This document shows, one piece after another, positions 15,164-22,878 of a stretch of DNA of 64,000 bases. Every line of letters starts with the position of its first letter. The stretch's first letter is position 1. The notes beneath the pieces were generated by a model that had not been told where the DNA came from, did not search any database, and worked only from the letters and a program-made list of their open reading frames with translations. The translations under genes and the position numbers were made by a program. Source of the DNA: Microbacterium sp. SS28 (GTDB lineage Bacteria; Actinomycetota; Actinomycetes; Actinomycetales; Microbacteriaceae); the NCBI RefSeq assembly GCF_022761035.1, contig NZ_JAKWJP010000005.1, positions 382,794 through 446,793 of the forward strand. The letters are read 5' to 3'.

Positions 15164-18100
15164 ATGATCGATGATGTGCCTGTCTCAGAGAACGCCGTGC
15201 GCGCGTCACGGGAGTGGAAGAGCTCGCTGATCGATGTCAGCGGCACCAATCGGCTGCTTCACTTCACGCCGACGAGCACGACACTCGATCTTCGGGATGC
15301 CGCGGAGAACGCGCTGTTCAAGCTCCTGCGCGGACAGTCGGTGTCGATCCGGGACCTGTTCGGATCTCGCGCCGAGGTCGAGCGCGCGGCGCGCGCGTGC
15401 GTCGCCCTCCACCGGAAGCAGCGGGAAGCGACCGAAGAGTACGGCGTGTCCGTCACCTACCTCGCCCTCGGCTTCGCCACGTGGAATCCCGAGACGAACC
15501 GCAGACTGACGGAGGCCGAGGCAGTCGAGGTCAGCGTGGAGCCGGCGGCTCCCGTGGCCCGCGGGCCCGTTCCGAATGCGCCGGTGCTGCTCCGGCCGCT
15601 CGAGCTGACGCGGCGGCGCGGGATCACCGAGGACTGGCAGATCAAGCTCGTCGACGACTTCCAGGTCAACGGCGTGCTGACGCACGTGCTCAACTACGGC
15701 AAGGAGCGCGTCGACGAAGACGCGCTGCTCGACCTCACCGAGCCGATCGAGACCGCCCGTGATCTCGCATCCATCCGGGTATCTTTCGACTCTGCGCTGG
15801 AAGAACTGAATCGCGACTGTGCAGACGTCGATGGCTTCCTGACCCGGCCGGAGCTGGTCATCGGCACCTTCTCGTACCAGAAGCAGCCCATGGTCAACGA
15901 TGTCTCGGACATCTCGGCGATCCAGGCATCAGACCTCGCCGCCGCCCTGGCGGGCGACCCGGCTGCGGCATCCCGGATTCGCTCGGCCGCCGGCGACATC
16001 GATGTCCATGAGTCCGATCCCGACTATGCGCCGGTGGATTCCGAGTACCTCGTGCTGGACGCGGACGCCAGCCAGTCGTTCGTCGTGAACGCCGCGCTTG
16101 CAGGTCGCAACCTCGTCGTTCAGGGCCCACCGGGCACGGGGAAGAGCCAGACGATCGCCAACGTGATCGCCGCGCTGGTCGCCGACGGAAAGCACGTGCT
16201 GTTCGTCGCGCAGAAACGCGCCGCCATCACCGCCGTCCTCGACCGCCTCGACGGCGCCGACCTGTCGCACCTCCTCCTCGACCTGTTCGCGGCGGACGGG
16301 TCCCGACGATTCATCGCCGAGCAGCTGCGCATCGCGCTGGACCGCCAGCAGCAGATCGGGACGCCCGACACGATGCGTCTCCACGCTCAGCTCAGTTCCG
16401 CGCGCGACCGACTCGTCAGGCACAACGACGCCCTGTTCCGCCGCGACCACGGCTGGGGCGCGAGCATCCATGACCTGCGCGTCGAATCGCTAGGCTTCGC
16501 CCCCGATGCGCAGGTCGGCCTTCGCTTCAGCCCCAGCATCTTCGCCGGCTGGGATCAGACCACGCTGCCTCGCCTCGAAGAGCAGGCCGATGAGCTCGGA
16601 CGAATCGGGGCCGTCGCCCCGAGCTGGGAGACGACCCCTGGATGGCGCCCCGCCGCGCTCTCGTCGACGGATGTCGCGGCCGAACTCCGGGAGCTCGCAC
16701 TCGACCTGCGATGGAAGTCGCTCCCATCGCTTCAGCAGCATCTCCGCGAGGAAGCTCTGCTGAGCGGCCACTCCGGTCCGGCGGGTCTCGTCGACGCCGA
16801 CCCGCTCACGCTGCTGCACCGCGATGCGCTCACGACCTCCCAGGTCTCCGCCCCGCTTCTCGAGAGCGCCGACCTGGAGGGAATGATCGCCGCCGTCTCG
16901 AGGCAGCACCGTCGGGGAATGCGGGACATGACCTGGGGTCGCCGCCGCGCAGGCAGACGGGCGAACAGAGAGCTCCTCGGGCACGTCCCCGCCGGGGACC
17001 ACCTGAACATCCTGCTCACGGCCCGCGCCGTCCGCGACGCCTGGACTCCCGGGCATGCGACACTCCCCTACGCACACGCCGATCAGGCCGTGCAGCTCCT
17101 CGAACAGACCCGACTTGCCGTTGCGCGGCTGCAGCAAGCAAGTCAGGGCCTTGCCCCCGCGCTCAGCGGCGGATCGTTCGCCGGGCTCGAAGGCGCCCTC
17201 GATGCGCTGCTCGGAGATCCACGTCAGGCTGCGATCGTCCGCGCCAACCAGCTCGAGCGAGACCTGCGAGACGCGGGCGTCGGGCAGGTGCTCGACCTCC
17301 TCCGACAGGTGGCCGGCGAGGGTCGAGCGCCGGTCCCGGCACCCAGCGAGGCGCTCCGCTGGGTGAGCATCCGGTCGCTCCTGGAGTCCGCGGAACTCTC
17401 GACCCCCGACGTCGCCGGGATCCGAGGAGTCGAACTGAGCCAGGCGACCGAGATCTTCCAGCGCGCGGATGCCAGCCACCTGGAGGCCAACGCAGCCCGT
17501 GTCCGCCGCCGGGCGGCGATCCACCTGAAGGAGGCGTTCGACGCGTACCCCGATCAGCACTCGGCCCTGAAGATGGAGGTCACCCGCAAGAGGAACTTCC
17601 GACCTGCCCGCCGACTGTTCCAGGACGCGCCCGATGTGCTTCTCGCCGCGAAGCCGGTATGGGCGATGAGCCCGCTGCAGGTCTCGCGGGTCCTTCCCGC
17701 CACGCAGTGCTTCGACGTCGTCATCTTCGATGAGGCCAGCCAGGTCAAGCCTGCCGACGCCATCCCGGCGCTCATGCGCGGCCGGCAGGCCATCGTGGCC
17801 GGCGACTCGCGTCAGCTGCCACCCACCGAGTTCTTCACCAAGGTGCTGGAGGACGAGGAGGCCGACCCGGACGACGATGTCTCGATCGACGCGCCGGCAG
17901 CAGACCAGGAAGTCCCCAAGGCGACCCCGCGAAGCTCGTACACCCGAGACGCCGAGAGCATCCTCTTCGCGATGGACCGCCTCCTCGCGGGCCAGGGCCG
18001 AAGCCTGCTCTGGCACTACCGCTCGCATGACGAACGCCTCATCGCCGTCTCGAACGAGCACGTCTACAGCGGAAGTCTGACGACCTTCCCCGCCCCCGAT

Positions 18101-19261
18101 GCGCTCGAATCCATCCACCACGAAGTCGTGCCGTACAGCGCGGGCATCGGAGGCGGAACGAACAGCCCCGAGCGGGAAGTCCAGCGAATCGTCGAACTCG
18201 TCAAAGCCCAGGTCACGGCGCGACCCGGCGAGAGCGTGGGCATCATCGCGTTCGGCATCAAGCACGAGGCACGCATCGAGCGCGCGCTCGAGCTCGCGAT
18301 GCAGCAGGACCCCGAGTTCGAGCGAGCGCTGACGTCGCACCCCCACGAACCCTGGTTCGTCAAGGCGATCGAACGCGTCCAGGGCGACGAACGCGACGCC
18401 ATCTTCCTCTCGGTCGGCTACGGCAAGAGCGCCGATGGCCGCCTTCGCTACTTCTGGGGACCGCTCCTGCAGGAAGGCGGCGAGCGCCGCCTCAACGTGG
18501 CGATCTCACGCGCCAAGAAGCGGATGACACTCGTCTCCAGCTTCTCGAAAGACGACGTCCCCGCTGACGGACACTCATCAGCCGGATACCGCCTGATGTA
18601 CAACTTCGTGCGATTCATGGGGACCGGAGGGCGCGACCTCACAGGCGGACCCGGCCGTGCGGTACCGCTGAACCCCTTCGAGATCGATATCCGGACCAGA
18701 CTCGAACACGCAGGCCTCGAGCTCGATCCTCAAGTGGGCGTGGGCGGATACCGGATCGACTTCGCGGCCCGTCACCCCGATCACCCGGGCAAGCACGTCC
18801 TCGCGATCGAAGCCGACGGAGCCGCCTACCACTCGGGCCACATCGCCCGGGAGCGCGACCGCCTCAGGCAGGAGCTCCTCGAACGGCGTGGATGGCGCTT
18901 CCATCGCATCTGGAGCACCGACTGGTTCGACGACGCGGACCGAGAGGTGCGGAGAGCTGTCGACGCCTTCAACGAGGCACTGGGCCCGGCCCCGATCGCG
19001 CCCGCGGCGGACTCCGATGCGGCCCCCGAGTGGCGCGAAGGCACCACGAACCGGAGACTTGCGCGCCCCGCGTTCACCCGGCAGCCCAGCATCACCGACT
19101 ACTCCCCCGAGACCCTGGTCGCCATCGTCCGGTACATCCGGTCGGATGACGTCCTGCGGTCCGCCGACGACGAGCTGCGCCTCGTCATGGACGAACTCGG
19201 CTTCTCCCGCCTCGGGACACGGATCGAGCAGGCGATCGGTCGCGCTCAGGCTCACGCCTGA
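15164..19261 (+). CDS. Giant DUF4011/SF1 helicase with C-terminal restriction-endonuclease-like (MTES_1575) domain
   Basis: A 1365-residue protein. The N-terminus fits DUF4011 (EWKSSLIDVSGTNRLLHF). A UPF1-like superfamily 1 helicase follows: Walker A GPPGTGKSQ (Lys at about 327), then a roughly 500-residue insertion, Walker B VVIFDEASQ (about 852-860), motif III GDSRQLPP (about 880), and motif VI LNVAISRAKKR (about 1110). After this comes a Vsr/PD-(D/E)xK-like nuclease of the REase_MTES_1575 type (Asp1199 in GGYRIDF, Glu1216 in IEADGAAYH). Such fusions are widely suspected to act in defence against foreign DNA. The start is uncertain; an in-frame ATG lies 27 codons upstream. It stands alone, between a VOC gene and bcp. 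Confidence 0.85.
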   Translation: MIDDVPVSENAVRASREWKSSLIDVSGTNRLLHFTPTSTTLDLRDAAENALFKLLRGQSVSIRDLFGSRAEVERAARACVALHRKQREATEEYGVSVTYLALGFATWNPETNRRLTEAEAVEVSVEPAAPVARGPVPNAPVLLRPLELTRRRGITEDWQIKLVDDFQVNGVLTHVLNYGKERVDEDALLDLTEPIETARDLASIRVSFDSALEELNRDCADVDGFLTRPELVIGTFSYQKQPMVNDVSDISAIQASDLAAALAGDPAAASRIRSAAGDIDVHESDPDYAPVDSEYLVLDADASQSFVVNAALAGRNLVVQGPPGTGKSQTIANVIAALVADGKHVLFVAQKRAAITAVLDRLDGADLSHLLLDLFAADGSRRFIAEQLRIALDRQQQIGTPDTMRLHAQLSSARDRLVRHNDALFRRDHGWGASIHDLRVESLGFAPDAQVGLRFSPSIFAGWDQTTLPRLEEQADELGRIGAVAPSWETTPGWRPAALSSTDVAAELRELALDLRWKSLPSLQQHLREEALLSGHSGPAGLVDADPLTLLHRDALTTSQVSAPLLESADLEGMIAAVSRQHRRGMRDMTWGRRRAGRRANRELLGHVPAGDHLNILLTARAVRDAWTPGHATLPYAHADQAVQLLEQTRLAVARLQQASQGLAPALSGGSFAGLEGALDALLGDPRQAAIVRANQLERDLRDAGVGQVLDLLRQVAGEGRAPVPAPSEALRWVSIRSLLESAELSTPDVAGIRGVELSQATEIFQRADASHLEANAARVRRRAAIHLKEAFDAYPDQHSALKMEVTRKRNFRPARRLFQDAPDVLLAAKPVWAMSPLQVSRVLPATQCFDVVIFDEASQVKPADAIPALMRGRQAIVAGDSRQLPPTEFFTKVLEDEEADPDDDVSIDAPAADQEVPKATPRSSYTRDAESILFAMDRLLAGQGRSLLWHYRSHDERLIAVSNEHVYSGSLTTFPAPDALESIHHEVVPYSAGIGGGTNSPEREVQRIVELVKAQVTARPGESVGIIAFGIKHEARIERALELAMQQDPEFERALTSHPHEPWFVKAIERVQGDERDAIFLSVGYGKSADGRLRYFWGPLLQEGGERRLNVAISRAKKRMTLVSSFSKDDVPADGHSSAGYRLMYNFVRFMGTGGRDLTGGPGRAVPLNPFEIDIRTRLEHAGLELDPQVGVGGYRIDFAARHPDHPGKHVLAIEADGAAYHSGHIARERDRLRQELLERRGWRFHRIWSTDWFDDADREVRRAVDAFNEALGPAPIAPAADSDAAPEWREGTTNRRLARPAFTRQPSITDYSPETLVAIVRYIRSDDVLRSADDELRLVMDELGFSRLGTRIEQAIGRAQAHA

Positions 19262-19355
19262 GCCGCACCGTGTCGACGCTCGTCTCTGGCGACGCCCCGC
19301 TCGCAGGACGCCTGCTTGAGGACCTCATCCGCGCCTGCGCTGCGATCCTGGCGCC

Positions 19356-19823
19356 TCAGCCCACCCCGAGAAGCTGCTTCAGTCCGGCGACATGGCCTTC
19401 GGGCGTCACGTCGTAGAGCGCCTGGACGATGCGGCCGTCCTCGTCGACGACGAAGGTGGAGCGGATGACGCCGATGACGGTCTCGCCGTTCCTCTGCTTC
19501 TCGCCCCAGACACCGTAAGCCTCGTGGGCTTGACGCTCCGGGTCGCTCAGGAGGTCGAAGTTCAGGTGGTCGCGCTCCCGGAACTCGCGCAGCTTCTCGG
19601 GAAGATCACGGGAGATCCCGAGCACCTCGTAGCCCGCGGCCTGCAGCGGCGCCAGGCTGTCGCGGAAGTCGCACGCTTCCGTCGTGCAGCCGGGGGTCAT
19701 GGCTTCGGGATAGAAGAAGAGGATGGCGGGCTTGCCGCGGAGGTCGCTCAGCGCGACTGCCTGGTCGTCCTGGTCGACGAGTGCGAAATCAGGCGCGGTC
19801 GCGCCGGGGGCAAGACGGTTCAT
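19356..19823 (-). CDS. bcp: Thioredoxin-dependent thiol peroxidase (Bcp/PrxQ)
   Basis: A 155-residue peroxiredoxin of the Bcp type. It reduces H2O2 and organic hydroperoxides in the cytoplasm, using thioredoxin. The active-site motif MTPGCTTEACDF has the peroxidatic Cys46 and the resolving Cys51 five residues later, the atypical two-Cys arrangement of the group. FFYPEAMTPG and LSDPERQAHEAYGVWGEK are also typical. Length is standard. It is monocistronic and convergent with the large helicase gene. Confidence 0.93.
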   Translation of the reverse strand: MNRLAPGATAPDFALVDQDDQAVALSDLRGKPAILFFYPEAMTPGCTTEACDFRDSLAPLQAAGYEVLGISRDLPEKLREFRERDHLNFDLLSDPERQAHEAYGVWGEKQRNGETVIGVIRSTFVVDEDGRIVQALYDVTPEGHVAGLKQLLGVG

Positions 19824-19959
19824 CTGGCCAGCCTAGAACTGTCGATCACCCGTCGGCCGCGCATTCACGATTCGATCCCCCACGCCCCACGGTTGCCGGA
19901 AAGCGATTTCCGTGCCACACTCCTGAACCATCATGAGCGAATCGCGCCGAGGGAGAGCC

Positions 19960-21270
19960 ATGCCCGAGGGCCCGATCGTCATCAACGACAACGGCGCCTG
20001 GTGCTGGTTCCAGGATGAGCGCGCCCTCGTCGACCCTGACGCCCGGCGCCTGCTCGTCGGGTCGGTCGCCTCTCCCGACGGGGTGGGTGGCGACCGGCGA
20101 TCCGGAAACCTGGAACTGACGGTGGTCGACCTGCGCGACGGCACGAGCGAGATCGTCGTGCTCCACGAGGCCTTCGAACCGGACGATCACGACGTGCCCG
20201 CGCTGTGGAGGCGCCATGACGGCCGGTGGCTCGCGATGTACGCGAAGCACAAGACGGACGATCTGCTCCGCTGGCGTATCAGCGAGGTCGACGACCCGAC
20301 CCGGTGGGGTCCGGTGCACACGTTCGACTGGTCCGCGCTCACGGGAGGGCGCGGGGTCACCTACACGAACATCCACGAGTCCGCCGGTCGGCTGTGGTGC
20401 TTCGCCCGGGCCGTCAACGACGACCAGTGCGCGCTCGTCTCCGACGATGACGGCACGACCTGGACCTATTCCGGCAAGCTCTTCACGAGGCCGAAGGTCG
20501 GCTACGTCAACGGCTACACCCGCTACGCCTCCCGCGGCGGCCGAATCGACCTCGTCACGACCGACCACCACCCGCGCGACTACGACAACTCGATCTACCA
20601 CGGCTACCTCGAGCACGGGATGCTGCACCGCAGCGACGGCTCCGTGCTCGACTCCGAGGCTCTCCGCGACGAAGCCCCGTCTCAGGTCGGGCTCACGACG
20701 GTGCTCGCGGCCGGCACCGAGGTCGGCGGAGTCGCCTTGACGCACGCGTGGACGAGCGATATCCGCACCGGCGCCGATGGCACGATTGCCGCGACCCTCA
20801 CGGCGCGGGGCGACGACCCGCTCGCCACTCCCGACGACGCGTACGACCGCTGGCGCCCCGTCCTCGACCACCGCTTCGTTTATGCGCGCCTCGCCCCGAA
20901 CGGCACCTGGACTCTCCACCCATTGGGCCGCGCCGGGGCGGGCCTGCTCCCCCACGAGCAGGATTACACGGGCCTCGCGGCGATCGATCCCTACGATCTC
21001 GACACCGTCTACCTCTCGACGCGGTTCGATCCCCGCACCGATATCGAAACGGCGCACCACGAGATCTACCGCGGACGGACGACGGATGCCGGGGCCACCT
21101 GGTCCTGGACGGCGATCACCTCCTCGTCCGAAGCCGACAACCTGCGACCGATCGTCGCTCCGGGCGACCCCGCGACGGTCGCGCTGCTGTGGTTCCGAGG
21201 CGAGATGACCGCCTCCCAGCGCTTCCGCTGCGAGGTCGTCCTCCACCTCGAGCCCCGCACTGCTCCCTGA
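19960..21270 (+). CDS. BNR_4 repeat beta-propeller protein
   Basis: A 436-residue protein of the BNR_4 type, a seven-bladed propeller. NGAWCWFQDERALVD at the N-terminus, VTYTNIHESAGRLWCF, VSDDDGTTWTYSGKLF (an Asp-box) and TDHHPRDYDNSIYHGYLEHG are characteristic. Related proteins occur in loci for rhamnogalacturonan and other plant polysaccharides, some as glycosidases or lyases; the activity here is unknown. It has no signal peptide. The ATG was chosen for GAGGGAGAGCC just ahead. It neighbours other putative polysaccharide genes. Confidence 0.82.
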   Translation: MPEGPIVINDNGAWCWFQDERALVDPDARRLLVGSVASPDGVGGDRRSGNLELTVVDLRDGTSEIVVLHEAFEPDDHDVPALWRRHDGRWLAMYAKHKTDDLLRWRISEVDDPTRWGPVHTFDWSALTGGRGVTYTNIHESAGRLWCFARAVNDDQCALVSDDDGTTWTYSGKLFTRPKVGYVNGYTRYASRGGRIDLVTTDHHPRDYDNSIYHGYLEHGMLHRSDGSVLDSEALRDEAPSQVGLTTVLAAGTEVGGVALTHAWTSDIRTGADGTIAATLTARGDDPLATPDDAYDRWRPVLDHRFVYARLAPNGTWTLHPLGRAGAGLLPHEQDYTGLAAIDPYDLDTVYLSTRFDPRTDIETAHHEIYRGRTTDAGATWSWTAITSSSEADNLRPIVAPGDPATVALLWFRGEMTASQRFRCEVVLHLEPRTAP

Positions 21271-21289
21271 CCGGCGAGACCCGGATCGC

Positions 21290-22060
21290 TCATCCGTCGC
21301 CGGCGGGTGGCGCACTCGGCGCGAGCGCCGATTCGAGGAAGCTCTGCACATCGGCGCGAGCTTTCTCATCCGCCGTCACACCGGTGAGGGTGGAGTGCTT
21401 CGCGCGATCGGATGACGCCAGCCGCACGACTTCAGCGCGCTCACCCAGCAGGCCCTTGACCGCCTCGAGCTTCGCGTCCGGAGACTTCCAGTCCTGCGTG
21501 AACCGGTAGCCCCGCGCGCACAGGTCACCGCGACCGGCCAGGGCGTTGCGATCGGCTGAAGACAGCCCGAGCGCGGACGGCGGCCAGAACGGCACCGCGG
21601 GCTGCGCGACGACGGCCGCCTTCACCCGATGGTCGACGGCAAGGGCCAGCGCGAACGAGCCCGAGAAGCACATCCCCACGACGCCGTAGGCGGATCGGTC
21701 CGTCGAGACGTGCGCATCCACGAAGTCCTTCAGCCACCCGACGTCCTTGCTCACTCCCTCACGAGCGAGGGCGTGCACCTCTCGTCGCACGCAGATCTGC
21801 CGCAGACTGCCTTTCCAGTGGGGATCTCCGTCCTCGCCGAAGATCGACGGCATCACCACCCGGAAGCTCCGCGCGAGCTGATCGGCGAACGCCGTGATCC
21901 TGCCGTCGATGCCGGGGAACTCGTGGAGCAGGAGGATCGAGGCGAGCGGGCGAGTCGTCGACTGTGCAACGTAGAAGTTGTGGGCGTGGTCCTCATGCGG
22001 GTACACGTCGGTCTGCCATGTCGGCGGCGGCCAGGTCGCATCGCGCGTCGAGTCGGCCAT
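21290..22060 (-). CDS. Dienelactone-hydrolase-family protein
   Basis: A 256-residue alpha/beta hydrolase of the dienelactone-hydrolase family. It has LLHEFPGIDG (an early Glu that interacts with the nucleophile), the Cys nucleophile in VVGMCFSGSFAL (Cys131; Cys rather than Ser is the family mark), and a late His in KHSTLTG. The last catalytic Asp is less clear. Members open lactones; in a plant-sugar locus, acting on sugar lactones or esters is possible. AAGGAG precedes the chosen ATG, and an in-frame start 18 codons upstream has no such site. Confidence 0.82.
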   Translation of the reverse strand: MADSTRDATWPPPTWQTDVYPHEDHAHNFYVAQSTTRPLASILLLHEFPGIDGRITAFADQLARSFRVVMPSIFGEDGDPHWKGSLRQICVRREVHALAREGVSKDVGWLKDFVDAHVSTDRSAYGVVGMCFSGSFALALAVDHRVKAAVVAQPAVPFWPPSALGLSSADRNALAGRGDLCARGYRFTQDWKSPDAKLEAVKGLLGERAEVVRLASSDRAKHSTLTGVTADEKARADVQSFLESALAPSAPPAGDG

Positions 22061-22189
22061 GCGTTCTCCTTCCGCGCTGCGGCACATCCTTCCGGCGACC
22101 ACTCCGCTCGTCAATAGGCGCGCAGGGAGCAGGCGTCGATAGGCTGAGACCGGTTACAGGTGACCCGCCCCGAACGAACGGAGATCGCG

Positions 22190-22786
22190 ATGTCGGTTGT
22201 CATTCCCGGGCTTCCGGGGTCGGAGTGGACGCATGGGGTGGGCGAAATCGCCGTCGAGGACGGCGCGATCCTGCTGACCGCGGCACCCGGCGTCGACTGG
22301 ACGAACGATGCGACCGGGGCGGCGCCGTTCCACACCGCGACGAGTCTCTCGTTCGCTCCTCCTCGGCCCTTCCAGCTGTCAGCGCGGGTCTCGGTCGGCG
22401 GGCAGCGCACGACGTTCGACGCCGCCGCCCTGACGCTGTGGGCCGACGAGGATCATTGGGCGAAGCTGTGCTTCGAGTACTCGCCGCACGGCGAGGAGAT
22501 GGTCGTGAGCGTCGTCACGGATCGCTACTCCGACGATTCCAACGGGCCCGTCATCACGGGCGGCGAAGTCTGGCTGCGGGTGTCGAGCGTCGGCGACGCG
22601 TATGCGTACCACTACTCCGTCGACGGCAGCGAGTGGCACTTCGTCCGCCTCTTCCGTCTCGACTCCCCGGCTCCGCTGCGCCTCGGGATCATGTCGCAGG
22701 CGCCGATGGGGGATGTCGCTGTCGCGCGATTCACCGACCTCCGCCTGGTCACGGAGCAGCTTGCCGACGTCCGCGACGGCCGATGA
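22190..22786 (+). CDS. DUF1349 (concanavalin-like) protein
   Basis: A 198-residue protein of the DUF1349 type, a jelly-roll fold related to concanavalin A-like lectins. GVDWTNDATGAAPFHTA, WADEDHWAKLCFEYSPHG and YHYSVDGSEWHFVRLF are family hallmarks. These proteins are thought to bind or process sugars, but no activity is established. There is no signal peptide. The start is fixed by ACGGAGATCGCG before the ATG. It is divergent from the dienelactone-hydrolase-like gene and converges on the DUF5107 gene. Confidence 0.85.
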   Translation: MSVVIPGLPGSEWTHGVGEIAVEDGAILLTAAPGVDWTNDATGAAPFHTATSLSFAPPRPFQLSARVSVGGQRTTFDAAALTLWADEDHWAKLCFEYSPHGEEMVVSVVTDRYSDDSNGPVITGGEVWLRVSSVGDAYAYHYSVDGSEWHFVRLFRLDSPAPLRLGIMSQAPMGDVAVARFTDLRLVTEQLADVRDGR

Positions 22787-22878
22787 CGTCAGCGCGCGTG
22801 GGCGACATCGCCTGACGCCTCGGTCGGGCGCTCGCCCGCAGCACAGCCGCCGTCCCGATGGGGAGCAGCCGATCATGG

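Noticed and set aside
16490..18346. A 618-codon minus-strand frame within the helicase
   Set aside because: Shadow of the helicase reading frame; the helicase motifs are decisive.
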